From NCBI RefSeq assembly GCF_900103985.1, contig NZ_FNIE01000012.1, positions 1 to 64,000 on the forward strand: DNA of 64,000 bases. Direction: 5' to 3'. Numbering within the stretch: the first letter of the stretch is position 1; each line of letters starts with the position of its first letter. Below are positions 1 to 13,784 of the stretch, piece by piece. A program made the translations under genes and the position numbers. Origin of the DNA: Actinacidiphila guanduensis. GTDB taxonomy: Bacteria; Actinomycetota; Actinomycetes; Streptomycetales; Streptomycetaceae. The notes below the pieces were generated by a model. That model worked only from the letters and a program-made list of their open reading frames with translations. It searched no databases and was not told where the DNA came from.

Positions 1-2
1 GT

Positions 3-122
3 GTTTCGGTGGTCATAGCGTGAGGGAAACGCCCGGTTACATTCCGAACCCGGAAGCTAAGCCTTTCAGCGCCGATGGTACTGCAGGGGGGACCCTGTGG
101 GAGAGTAGGACACCGCCGAACA
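3..122 (+). rRNA. rrf: 5S ribosomal RNA
   Basis: About 120 nt matching the actinobacterial 5S rRNA. It opens with GTTTCGGTGGTCATAGCG, contains the conserved loop text around CCGAACCCGGAAGCTAAGCC, and closes with GACACCGCCGAAC, which pairs back to the 5' end. It is the last gene of an rRNA operon whose 16S and 23S genes lie left of the window. A strong terminator follows at once. The exact ends are uncertain by one or two bases. Confidence 0.95.
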
Positions 123-133
123 ATTTTTGATGA

Positions 134-177
134 ATGCCTCAACCCCCGAGCATTGTCTCGGGGGTTGAGGCATTTTT
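134..177 (+). terminator. rRNA operon terminator
   Basis: A perfect 17-bp stem (134-150 paired with 157-173) with a 6-nt loop is followed directly by a T run. It sits 12 nt after the 5S rRNA and is the intrinsic terminator of the rrn operon. Confidence 0.92.
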
Positions 178-247
178 GCTGTTCGTTACCCTCGTGTTCA
201 CATCCTGCCGGGAACCTGGGTCTCCCGACACGCGGAGGTGTGGAGAC

Positions 248-976
248 GTGCAGCAGATGACGACTGCCGGACGGCGGCCCAGGATCGCCTCGGAGATGAA
301 CGCCGCCGCTCTCCGTACCGCGCTGTCCTCGCTGGGCATAGGCCGTGGTGACGAGGTCATCGTCCCCTCCTACGGCCCGAGTGCCCCCGCCGACGCGGCC
401 CGACTGGCCGGCGCGATACCGGTGTTCGCCGACATAGACCCGCGCACCTTCTGCCTCGACCCCTCGGCCGTGGCCGCCGGCATCACGTCCCGGACCGCCG
501 CCGTACTGCCGGTGAACGCCTTCGGGCACCCGGCGCCCATGGAGAGCATCGGCAGCATCGCGGAGCGCCACGGCCTGGCCGTCATCGAGGAGACGCCCTC
601 CACCGAGGACATCGGGGCCGTCGCCCGCCGCCGTGCCCACGCCCGGTTCCTGGACTCGGCACTGACCGGCGTCATCGTGCCGTACACCGCCCCCGGCGCC
701 CACCACCTTTACCACGAGTACGTCGTGCGGGTCCCCGGCAACGGCCGGCCCGACCGGGACGCCTACGCCAAGGCCCTGGCCGTGCGCGGCGTGCGGGCGA
801 AGGTCAGCGTCGCCGTGCCGGTGCACCGGATGCCCGCACACCGCTCCGGCAGCGTGCTCCCGCAGACCGAGCTGGTGGCCGCCGACACGCTCTCCTTGCC
901 GGTCCACTCCGGGCTCACCCAGCGGGAGTTGACCCACATCGCGTCGGTCTGCAACCGCCTCGGCGGACTCATCTGA
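248..976 (+). CDS. DegT/DnrJ/EryC1-like protein lacking the PLP-lysine region
   Basis: A 242-residue protein whose two halves both look like DegT/DnrJ/EryC1/StrS sugar aminotransferases. The N-terminal half has the GRGDEVIVPSYG and FADIDPRTFCLDP segments and a VIEETPS strand. The C-terminal half has the HLYHEYVVRV and LSLPVHSGLT segments. Family members are normally about 370 residues. Here the first half runs directly into the second, and the central stretch that carries the Schiff-base lysine and the glycine-rich loop is absent. Catalysis as an aminotransferase is therefore unlikely, and a structural or regulatory role or a decaying gene is inferred. The GTG start was chosen because GGAGG at 234-238 lies 9 nt upstream. 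ATG 257 is the alternative. It is a lone gene between the rrn terminator and tRNA-Thr. Confidence 0.75.
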   Translation: MQQMTTAGRRPRIASEMNAAALRTALSSLGIGRGDEVIVPSYGPSAPADAARLAGAIPVFADIDPRTFCLDPSAVAAGITSRTAAVLPVNAFGHPAPMESIGSIAERHGLAVIEETPSTEDIGAVARRRAHARFLDSALTGVIVPYTAPGAHHLYHEYVVRVPGNGRPDRDAYAKALAVRGVRAKVSVAVPVHRMPAHRSGSVLPQTELVAADTLSLPVHSGLTQRELTHIASVCNRLGGLI

Positions 977-1026
977 TCCGATTACCGAATTCCCGCGCCG
1001 ATGGGCTACGATCTTCCCGTCGACGC

Positions 1027-1099
1027 GCCCCAATAGCTCAGTCGGTAGAGCGTCTCCATGGTAAGGAGAAGGTCTACGGTTCGATTCCGTATTGGGGCT
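1027..1099 (+). tRNA. tRNA-Thr (anticodon GGT)
   Basis: A cloverleaf can be drawn. The acceptor stem is GCCCCAA (1027-1033) with TTGGGGC (1092-1098). The anticodon stem TCTCC/GGAGA encloses the loop ATGGTAA, which gives anticodon GGT. The T stem is TACGG/CCGTA around TTCGATT. The discriminator base is T at 1099 and CCA is not encoded, as is common in Streptomyces. Confidence 0.95.
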
Positions 1100-1108
1100 C
1101 CGAGAGAC

Positions 1109-1142
1109 AAGGCCCCCGCCGGTAATCCCGGCGGGGGCCTTT
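1109..1142. terminator. Bidirectional terminator between tRNA-Thr and osaC
   Basis: A perfect 14-bp GC-rich stem (1109-1122 with 1128-1141), flanked by AA and TT, lies between the tRNA and the 3' end of the convergent osaC gene. It could stop transcription from both sides. Confidence 0.8.
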
Positions 1143-1179
1143 GTCGTTGCCTGTGCCGGCCGGGCGGGCGGCCGACCGC

Positions 1180-3888
1180 TCAGGACGTCGGCAGCGCGGG
1201 CACCCGCATCGCGAGGATCGCCATGTCGTCCGAGGGCGCGTCGGCGGCGAAGCGCTCCACGGCCCGCTGGATGCGTGCCGCGACCGCGCCCGCGGTCAGG
1301 CCCGTGCAGGTGGCCAGGACGTCGGCGAGACCGTCGTCGCCGAGCATGCGGTCGCCCTCCCGGCGCTCGGTGACGCCGTCGGTGACGCACAGCAGCACGT
1401 CGCCGGGGTCGAGTGTCACCGACTGCTCGTAGAGCTCCAGGTCGTCCATGACGCCCAGCAGCGGCTGCGGGTCGGCAGCCGGCTCCACCGAGCCGTCCGG
1501 GCGCAGCCGCAGCGGCAGCGGGTGGCCGGCACACACCATGCGCAGCTCGGCACTGCCGTCCTCCTTGGGCCACAGCTCCCCGTAGAGGAGGGTGAGGAAG
1601 CGGCTGCGGGCGCCTTCGTCGAGGATCGCGGCATTGAGGAGCTCCAGGACCGAGGGGCCGCCGAAGCCTTCCCTGCCGAGCAGGCGCAGCGCGTGGCGGG
1701 CCAGGCCCGTCACCGCGGCGGCCTCGGGGCCGGTGCCGCACACGTCGCCGATGGCGAAGCCCCAGCAGCCCTCGCGGATCGGGAAGAGGTCGTAGAAGTC
1801 GCCGCCGACCTCGTTGCCCTCGCCGGCCGCCCGGTAGACGACCTCGACCTCGACGCCCGGGACGTGCGGGAGTTCCGGCGGCAGCAGGCTGCGCTGCAGG
1901 GCCTGGCTGATGGCGGTGCGCTCGCTGTAGAGGCGGGCGTTGTCCAGGGCGAGCGCGGCGCGGCGGGAGAGGTCCTCGGCGAGTTCGAGGATCTCCTGGC
2001 GGAAGCGCTCGTCGGTGGCCTTGCCGAGGGTGAGCATGCCGATGACGCGGTTGCGGGCGACCAGGGGCAGGACGACCGTCTCGCCGCCGACGGCGGCCGC
2101 GGTGGCCAGGGCGATGCCCGGCCCGCTGGCGGGACGGCTGCCGGAGCCGCTGCCCACGCCCAGGCTGCGCAGGGAGGCGCGCAGGGCGCTGGAGTGGGCG
2201 GCGTCGGCGGGTGCGGTCCAGATCCGGGCGCCGGGGGTGGGGTCGGGCTCGGGCGGCCTGACCTGCTGGAGCAGCGCCTTGATGCCGTCGATGCGGTCCT
2301 CGTCCTCGTGGAGGACGAAGGCGAGTTCGGGCTCGGACTGCTCGGCGATGGTGTAGACGGCGCACCAACTGGCCAGGGTGGGCACGGTCATCTGGGCCAT
2401 CAGCGCGAGCGTCTGGTCGCGTTCGAGGGTGCCGGCGAGCAGGTCGGAGGCCTCGACGAGGAAGGAGAGCGAGCCGCGCCGCAGCCGCTCCAACTCGGTG
2501 AGGCGGGCGCTCTCGACGGCCAGGGCGATCCGGTCGGCGGCGAACTGCAGCCGCAGGGCCTCCTGGTTGGCGTAGCGGCCGGGTGCTTCGGCGGCGACAC
2601 CGAGCGACCCGGTCAGGCGCCCTTCGACCTTCAGTGGCACGGTGACGACCGAGCGCATCCCGGTGCCCGAGAGCAGCGGCACGGCGCCGGGGACGGCGGT
2701 GAGGTCCTCGTGCACGGCGGGCATGCGGGCGCTGCCGTAGCGGCCGGTGCCGGCCTCGACGGGGACGCGGGCGAAGCGCTGGCGGGCGTTGGGCAGGCCG
2801 GTGGAGGCGCGGACCTCCAGCTCCGTCTCGTCGTCGGTGGCGAGCAGCAGGTAGGCGGCGTCGCCGTCGAGCATGTCGCGGGCGCGTTCGACGGTGCGCT
2901 GGAGCAGGCCGTCGAGGTCGTCGGGCGCGGGGGAGCCGATGAACACCTCGAAGGCGTCGGTGGCCTTGCCGCGCTGGGCCGCGTGGTTGTCGGCGCCGGA
3001 GGAGCCGCGGGCGGGGGACTGCAGGACGGCGCGCTCCTCGGCGCGCACCAGCAGGCAGACCGTGGAGGGCTCGCCGACGCTGTCGCGCACCCGCAGGTGC
3101 GAGCCGTAGACGGGCAGGACGCGGCCGGAGGAGTCGCGCAGGCCGTAGGTGCCCTCCCAGCGGGAGAGCCGGAGGGCGTCGGCGAGGCCGATGCCGGTGC
3201 CGGGGGTCTGCGGCCAGGCGGCGAGGTCGGCCAGCGACTTGCCGACGACGTCGGCCGTGCTGTGGCCGAAGAGGTCGGCGGCGTCGTCGTTCCAGCGCGT
3301 GATGACGGCCTGGCGGTCGACCTGGACGACGGCGACGCGCACCTGCTCGTCGGCGACGGGCAGCTCGGCGGTGGGCAGCAGCGGCCCGGCGGAGCGGGTG
3401 CCGGCGGGGCGCTCGGGCAGATCGAGCTGGAACCAGACGTCCTTGCCCGAGGGCGAGTACTCCACGCCCCAGCGGCTGGCCAGGGCCGCGCACAGCAGCA
3501 GGCCGCGGCCGCCCTCGTTGTCGGTCTCGCGGAACTGGCGGCCCCGGGTCTGCATCGGGACTTCGCGCTCGGGGTAGTGGTCGGCGACCTCGACGCGGAC
3601 GGCGGTGTCGTAGCGCAGGCACGTGACGTCGGCGGCGGTGCCGGCGTGCACGACGGCATTGGTGACCAGCTCGCTGGTGAGGACGACCGCGTCGTCCACG
3701 ATGTCGGCGAAGCCCCAGCCGTGCAGGGTGTCGCGGACGAAGGCGCGCGCGACCGCGACCGACCGTCCCACCGGCTCGAAGGTGGCCGCTGCCCGCGCCG
3801 TGATCACCGGTCTCCTCGCTGCTCGTGTGCGGACGGGCACGGTGCCCGCCGCGGCCGTCGTCGTGCCGTCGTGTTGCATGGACGTCAC
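1180..3888 (-). CDS. osaC: OsaC-like multidomain sigma-factor regulator (HATPase, PAS, GAF, PP2C)
   Basis: This 902-residue cytoplasmic protein has an RsbW-type anti-sigma ATPase domain at about residues 30-155 (N-box SELVTNAVVH, then DNEGGRG). A PAS domain follows at about 170-270, then two GAF-like domains at about 320-660. It ends in an SpoIIE/RsbU PP2C phosphatase at about 670-895 (GGDFYDLF, IGDVCGTGPEAA, AGHPLP, SDDMAIL). Its divergent position next to the osaA-type kinase matches S. coelicolor OsaC, which is known to switch SigB off after osmotic stress. The assignment rests on domain order plus synteny. The GTG at 3888 was preferred because GGGGAG lies 6 nt before it. ATG 3879 is the alternative. 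Confidence 0.87.
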   Translation of the reverse strand: MTSMQHDGTTTAAAGTVPVRTRAARRPVITARAAATFEPVGRSVAVARAFVRDTLHGWGFADIVDDAVVLTSELVTNAVVHAGTAADVTCLRYDTAVRVEVADHYPEREVPMQTRGRQFRETDNEGGRGLLLCAALASRWGVEYSPSGKDVWFQLDLPERPAGTRSAGPLLPTAELPVADEQVRVAVVQVDRQAVITRWNDDAADLFGHSTADVVGKSLADLAAWPQTPGTGIGLADALRLSRWEGTYGLRDSSGRVLPVYGSHLRVRDSVGEPSTVCLLVRAEERAVLQSPARGSSGADNHAAQRGKATDAFEVFIGSPAPDDLDGLLQRTVERARDMLDGDAAYLLLATDDETELEVRASTGLPNARQRFARVPVEAGTGRYGSARMPAVHEDLTAVPGAVPLLSGTGMRSVVTVPLKVEGRLTGSLGVAAEAPGRYANQEALRLQFAADRIALAVESARLTELERLRRGSLSFLVEASDLLAGTLERDQTLALMAQMTVPTLASWCAVYTIAEQSEPELAFVLHEDEDRIDGIKALLQQVRPPEPDPTPGARIWTAPADAAHSSALRASLRSLGVGSGSGSRPASGPGIALATAAAVGGETVVLPLVARNRVIGMLTLGKATDERFRQEILELAEDLSRRAALALDNARLYSERTAISQALQRSLLPPELPHVPGVEVEVVYRAAGEGNEVGGDFYDLFPIREGCWGFAIGDVCGTGPEAAAVTGLARHALRLLGREGFGGPSVLELLNAAILDEGARSRFLTLLYGELWPKEDGSAELRMVCAGHPLPLRLRPDGSVEPAADPQPLLGVMDDLELYEQSVTLDPGDVLLCVTDGVTERREGDRMLGDDGLADVLATCTGLTAGAVAARIQRAVERFAADAPSDDMAILAMRVPALPTS

Positions 3889-4126
3889 CGGCGGCTCCCC
3901 AGAGGTGTGCGCCCGTCGAGGGGCGGGCAACCCGATGCCAGGTTACTTACCCAAGCACTACGCGTGTGCGCCGGTTACCGGTGTTTCCACCCCGAACGTG
4001 CCCTCGGCTTCGGCTGATGCTGCCGAACTGTTATGGCCTGGCGTGGCCGTAGTGAAACACTGGGCATGTTCTGAACGCAGCAAGGTTGCACATCTGCGGG
4101 TCGGTCGACCCTCCAGGAGGGACACG
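3889..4126. promoter_or_regulatory. Divergent osaC/osaA promoter region
   Basis: The 238-nt gap between the two divergent genes must hold both promoters. On the minus strand, GGGTAA (3952 down to 3947) resembles the GGGTAT/C -10 element used by SigB-type sigma factors in Streptomyces, but no convincing -35 was found at the usual distance. On the plus strand, AGGAGG at 4115-4120 is the osaA ribosome binding site. Confidence 0.35.
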
Positions 4127-9613
<5,487 letters not shown>

Positions 9614-9909
9614 CCGGAACCGGGCGGGTGTTGCAGGGGCCGTGTGTGCCGTGGCCCACCTTTTGCCGACTCGTGCGCCTGGTGAGGTGTGAGGGCCCCG
9701 GAATCTGGGAACCTTAGGGTCTCCGCCGACGTTTCCGGTATGTGGTGAGTGACGTGGCGGTAACAGGGTGTGGCGAACGGCGGGGTGCGGCTACCATGAC
9801 CGGCACAAGGACGGGCGGCGCGACAAAGCTGCCCGCGGGGGCGGCGACCGTCGCCTCCGCGGAGCTGAGCAGCCGGGGAGGCCCCAAGCCGGGGCGAGGA
9901 GGGCGTGGC
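9614..9909 (+). promoter_or_regulatory. osaA-osaB intergenic region with possible osaB promoter
   Basis: This 296-nt gap has no convincing gene. It separates osaA from osaB, so osaB may have its own promoter. TACCAT at 9792-9797 fits the actinobacterial TAnnnT -10 pattern and would give a leader of roughly 105 nt. GAGGAGG just before 9910 is the osaB ribosome binding site. Confidence 0.35.
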
Positions 9910-10590
9910 ATGGTGCAAAAGGCCAAGATCCTCCTGGTCGATGACCGGCCGGAGAATCTGCTGGCGCTGGAGGCGATCCTCTCGGCGCTCGATCAGACCC
10001 TGGTACGGGCATCGTCCGGGGAGGAAGCACTCAAGGCGCTGCTCACCGACGACTTCGCAGTGATCCTGCTGGACGTCCAGATGCCGGGGATGGACGGCTT
10101 CGAGACGGCGGCGCACATCAAGCGGCGGGAGCGGACCCGCGACATTCCGATCATCTTCCTGACCGCCATCAACCACGGCCCGCACCACACCTTCCGCGGG
10201 TATGCGGCCGGTGCCGTCGACTACATCTCCAAGCCGTTCGACCCCTGGGTGCTGCGGGCCAAGGTGTCGGTCTTCGTGGACCTCTACATGAAGAACTGCC
10301 AGCTGCGCGAGCAGGCGGCCCTGCTGCGGCTGCAGTTGGAGCAGGGCGTCCCGGACGGCACGGGCAGCGGCTCGCGCGAGCCGGCCGGCCTGATCGCGGA
10401 GCTGTCGGCGCGGCTGGCCGCGGTGGAGGAGCAGGCCGAGGCCCTCAGCAAGCAGCTCGACGAGAGCGCGGATGCCGCGGCGGTCGCCACGGCCGCGCAC
10501 CTGGAGCGCAAACTGACCGGGCTGCGCCGGGCGTTGGACGCCCTGGAGCCCGGCGACGGCGGCGCCGTACGGCAGTCCGCACCGGAGTGA
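9910..10590 (+). CDS. osaB: OsaB-like response regulator with C-terminal coiled coil
   Basis: This 226-residue protein has an N-terminal receiver domain with acidic pocket VDDRPEN, phospho-acceptor Asp55 in LLDVQMPGMDG, Thr in FLTA and Lys in SKPFD. The C-terminal part, from about residue 130, is charged, helical and predicted to form a coiled coil (repeated Leu, Glu and Gln). No DNA-binding domain is present. This layout and its place after the HAMP-array kinase match S. coelicolor OsaB, which is required for osmoadaptation. It probably acts through protein contacts, for example with OsaC; that part is inference. The ATG was chosen because GAGGAGG lies about 7 nt upstream. An upstream in-frame extension to 9742 has no site and low-complexity content. 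Confidence 0.88.
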   Translation: MVQKAKILLVDDRPENLLALEAILSALDQTLVRASSGEEALKALLTDDFAVILLDVQMPGMDGFETAAHIKRRERTRDIPIIFLTAINHGPHHTFRGYAAGAVDYISKPFDPWVLRAKVSVFVDLYMKNCQLREQAALLRLQLEQGVPDGTGSGSREPAGLIAELSARLAAVEEQAEALSKQLDESADAAAVATAAHLERKLTGLRRALDALEPGDGGAVRQSAPE

Positions 10591-10709
10591 GACGGGGCCC
10601 GGCCGCCGGGGTGCCACCCCGTCAGGCGGCCGGCCGCCCGTACGGTCCGGCACCCCCGGACGTCAATCCGGCGGTGAGCAGTACACGAACGAGCGATCCG
10701 GTAAAGCCC

Positions 10710-10728
10710 GGTTGACGCGACGTCAACC
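10710..10728. promoter_or_regulatory. Inverted repeat upstream of ftsK
   Basis: GGTTGAC, five bases, GTCAACC: a perfect 7-bp dyad about 84 nt upstream of the ftsK start. It has the shape of an operator for a dimeric regulator. No known regulator was recognised. Confidence 0.4.
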
Positions 10729-10798
10729 ACGCCCCTGCGGCCGTCCGACACGAACGGGCGTATGCCCGTGCACGCGTGTCCCCCGATCACAAGGGCGG

Positions 10799-10804
10799 TA
10801 ACCT
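10799..10804 (+). promoter_or_regulatory. ftsK -10 element (leaderless)
   Basis: TAACCT starts 13 nt before the ATG, so transcription should begin at or next to the start codon. There is no Shine-Dalgarno. GACAC at 10747-10751 and GTGTC at 10776-10780 match the core recognised by WhiA, a known activator of ftsK in Streptomyces. Confidence 0.55.
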
Positions 10805-10811
10805 CGCCACC

Positions 10812-13532
10812 ATGGCCTCCCGTACGTCCGGCACCGCCAAGAAGGCAGCGGCGAAGCCCCCGGCCAAGAAGCCCGCGGCGAAGAAGGCCGCGGCGAAGAG
10901 CGCTGCCGCCAAACCGCCCGCCAAGAAGGCGGCGGCCAAGCCTGCGCCCAAGCCGGTTCCCTCGCCCACCAACGGCCTCTACCGGCTGGTGCGCGCGGTG
11001 TGGCTCGGGTTCGCCCACTCCATCGGCGCGATCTTCCGCGGCATAGGGCGCGGCGCCCGCGGCCTGGATCCGGCCCACCGCAAGGACGGGCTGGCGCTGC
11101 TGCTGCTCGGCGTGACCCTGGTCGTCGCGGCCGGCACCTGGTCCAACCTCGACGGCCCGGTCGGCGACCTGGTCACGCTGCTGGTCACCGGGGCCTTCGG
11201 CCGCCTGGACCTTCTGGTGCCCTTCCTGGTCGGCGCGGTGGCGGTCCGCCTGATGCGGCACCCCGAGCAGCCCGAGGCCAACGGGCGGATCGTGATCGGC
11301 CTGTCCGCGCTCGTCATCGGCATGCTCGGGCTGATCCACATCGCCTGCGGGGCGCCGAGCCGCTCCGACGGCGCCCAGGCGCTGCGCGACGCGGGCGGCC
11401 TGATCGGCTGGGCGGCCGCCACGCCGTTCCTGAGCACTGTGGGCGCCTTCCTGGCCGTACCGCTGCTGCTGCTGTTCACGCTCTTCGGGCTGCTCGTCGT
11501 CACCGCCACGCCCGTCAACGCGATCCCGCAGCGGCTGCGCGCGGCGGGCGCGCGGGTGGGCCTGTACGCGACGCCGCCGGACCCCGAGGCCGTCCCGCTG
11601 GAGGAGTTCTTCGACGAGGACGCCGAGGCCGGGCCGGAGCAGGACGACTCCCCGGTGCGCCGGCTGCCCGGCCGCCTCACCAAGTCCCCGGCCGGATCGG
11701 ACGCCGACCCCTACGACGTGGACAAGGACACCGCCGGCCTGGGCAGCGGTGCCGAGGAGCCCAAGCCGCGCCGCAGGCCCCGCCGCCGTGCCGAGGCGGT
11801 GCCCGCGGCCGCGGGCACCGACGGCATCGACCCGGTGGACGTGGCGGCGGCCGCCGCGGCCGCGCTCGACGGCGCCGTCCTGCACGGCGTGCAGCCCTCG
11901 CCGCTGGTCGCCGACCTCACCAGCCGCATCACCAAGCAGGTGCCCGCCGCCCGCGCCGAGGACAGCGACACCGGCTCCGTACCGGACCTGACCAAGAAGC
12001 CCGACGCGCAGGTGAGCGAGCCGCTGCCGCCGCGCGCCGAGCAGTTGCAGCTCTCCGGCGACATCACGTACGCGCTGCCGTCCCTGGACCTGCTGGAGCG
12101 CGGCGGCCCCGGCCGCACCCGCAGCGCGGCCAACGACGCGGTGGTCGCCTCGCTCTCCCAGGTGTTCAAGGAGTTCAAGGTCGACGCGAGCGTCACCGGC
12201 TTCACCCGCGGCCCGACGGTCACCCGCTACGAGGTGGAGCTGGGCGCCGCGGTGAAGGTCGAGCGGATCACCGCGCTCGCCAAGAACATCGCCTACTCCG
12301 TGGCCAGTCCCGACGTGCGGATCATCAGCCCGATCCCGGGCAAGTCCGCGGTCGGCATCGAGATCCCCAACAGCGACCGCGAGATGGTCAACCTCGGCGA
12401 CCTGCTGCGTTCGGCCGACGCCGCCGGCGAGGACCACCCGATGACGGTCGCGCTCGGCAAGGACGTCGAGGGCGGCTACGTGGTCGCCAACCTCACCAAG
12501 ATGCCGCACGTCCTGGTGGCCGGCGCGACCGGCTCCGGCAAGTCCTCCTGCATCAACTGCCTGATCACCTCGGTGATGTGCCGGGCCACCCCCGACGAGG
12601 TGCGCATGGTGCTGGTCGACCCCAAGCGCGTGGAGCTGACCGCCTACGAGGGCATCCCGCACCTGATCACCCCGATCATCACCAACCCCAAGCGGGCCGC
12701 CGAGGCCCTGCAGTGGGTGGTGCGCGAGATGGACCTGCGCTACGACGACCTGGCCGCCTACGGCTTCCGGCACATCGACGACTTCAACGCCGCCGTGCGC
12801 TCCGGGCGCGCCAAGACACCCGAGGGCAGCGAGCGCGAGCTGGCCCCGTACCCCTACCTGCTGGTGATCGTGGACGAGCTCGCCGACCTGATGATGGTCG
12901 CGCCCCGGGACGTGGAGGACGCCATCGTCCGCATCACCCAGCTCGCCCGCGCCGCCGGCATCCACCTGGTGCTGGCCACCCAGCGGCCCAGCGTCGACGT
13001 CGTCACCGGGCTGATCAAGGCCAACGTGCCCTCCCGGCTGGCCTTCGCCACATCCTCGCTCGCCGACAGCCGGGTCATCCTCGACCAGCCGGGCGCGGAG
13101 AAGCTGATCGGCAAGGGCGACGGGCTCTTCCTGCCGATGGGCGCGAACAAGCCGATCCGCATGCAGGGCGCCTTCGTCACCGAGGAGGAGATCGCCAAGG
13201 TCGTCGAGCACTGCAAGGCGCAGCTCACCCCGAGCTACCGCAGCGACGTCACGGTCGGCAGCGGCCCGAAGAAGGAGATCGACGAGGAGATCGGCGACGA
13301 CATGGACCTGCTGTGCCAGGCCGCCGAGCTGGTGGTCTCCACGCAGTTCGGCTCCACGTCGATGCTCCAGCGCAAGCTGCGGGTGGGGTTCGCCAAGGCG
13401 GGCCGGCTGATGGACCTGATGGAGTCGCGCGGCATCGTGGGGCCCAGCGAGGGCTCCAAGGCGCGCGATGTCCTGGTGAAGGCCGACGAGTTGGACGGCG
13501 TGCTCGCGGTGATCCGGGGCGGGGGCGAGTAG
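10812..13532 (+). CDS. ftsK: DNA translocase FtsK/SpoIIIE
   Basis: A 906-residue septal DNA pump that clears chromosomes from closing septa, needed mainly during sporulation septation. Residues 1-50 are a Lys/Ala/Pro-rich basic tail. About 90-255 contain four or more membrane segments. A disordered linker follows to about 430. The motor domain has Walker A GATGSGKS at 571-578 and a Walker B region LLVIVDELADLMM, and the C-terminal gamma winged helix (LLCQAAELVVSTQFGSTSMLQRKLRVG) reads the orienting DNA sequences. The ATG at 10812 is favoured over GTG 10776 because a -10 element sits exactly 13 nt upstream, which suggests a leaderless mRNA. It stands alone between osaB and a RodZ-like gene. 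Confidence 0.96.
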   Translation: MASRTSGTAKKAAAKPPAKKPAAKKAAAKSAAAKPPAKKAAAKPAPKPVPSPTNGLYRLVRAVWLGFAHSIGAIFRGIGRGARGLDPAHRKDGLALLLLGVTLVVAAGTWSNLDGPVGDLVTLLVTGAFGRLDLLVPFLVGAVAVRLMRHPEQPEANGRIVIGLSALVIGMLGLIHIACGAPSRSDGAQALRDAGGLIGWAAATPFLSTVGAFLAVPLLLLFTLFGLLVVTATPVNAIPQRLRAAGARVGLYATPPDPEAVPLEEFFDEDAEAGPEQDDSPVRRLPGRLTKSPAGSDADPYDVDKDTAGLGSGAEEPKPRRRPRRRAEAVPAAAGTDGIDPVDVAAAAAAALDGAVLHGVQPSPLVADLTSRITKQVPAARAEDSDTGSVPDLTKKPDAQVSEPLPPRAEQLQLSGDITYALPSLDLLERGGPGRTRSAANDAVVASLSQVFKEFKVDASVTGFTRGPTVTRYEVELGAAVKVERITALAKNIAYSVASPDVRIISPIPGKSAVGIEIPNSDREMVNLGDLLRSADAAGEDHPMTVALGKDVEGGYVVANLTKMPHVLVAGATGSGKSSCINCLITSVMCRATPDEVRMVLVDPKRVELTAYEGIPHLITPIITNPKRAAEALQWVVREMDLRYDDLAAYGFRHIDDFNAAVRSGRAKTPEGSERELAPYPYLLVIVDELADLMMVAPRDVEDAIVRITQLARAAGIHLVLATQRPSVDVVTGLIKANVPSRLAFATSSLADSRVILDQPGAEKLIGKGDGLFLPMGANKPIRMQGAFVTEEEIAKVVEHCKAQLTPSYRSDVTVGSGPKKEIDEEIGDDMDLLCQAAELVVSTQFGSTSMLQRKLRVGFAKAGRLMDLMESRGIVGPSEGSKARDVLVKADELDGVLAVIRGGGE

Positions 13533-13784
13533 CGGCCCGCCCGCACCGCTCCGGCGGCGGGAAAACGTGTCACACAAGTGGCGTCCTGGGACGTGTGATC
13601 CCGCCGATGACGGGGCACGTTGGAAGGCAACCGTTTCTCCTGCCCGTGCGTCAAGTTGTTACAGGCAGGACGACCCGGCCCTCCGTCGCTCGCGGCGACG
13701 GAAAGCGGCCGTCCGCCTGCCCCCGCTTTCTGCACCGCCCCTAGACTGAGCCTCCAGGTGGCTGCACGCTTGAAAGGCGTCCTC

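Noticed and set aside
1141..4017. A 958-codon frame opposite osaC
   Set aside because: It is an antisense shadow of the SpoIIE-type gene. The Gly/Ala/Glu-rich translation has no recognisable motif and no ribosome binding site.
10284..13577. A 1097-codon frame antisense to ftsK and osaB
   Set aside because: Its translation is His/Arg/Gly-rich and repetitive, and it spans two real genes on the other strand.
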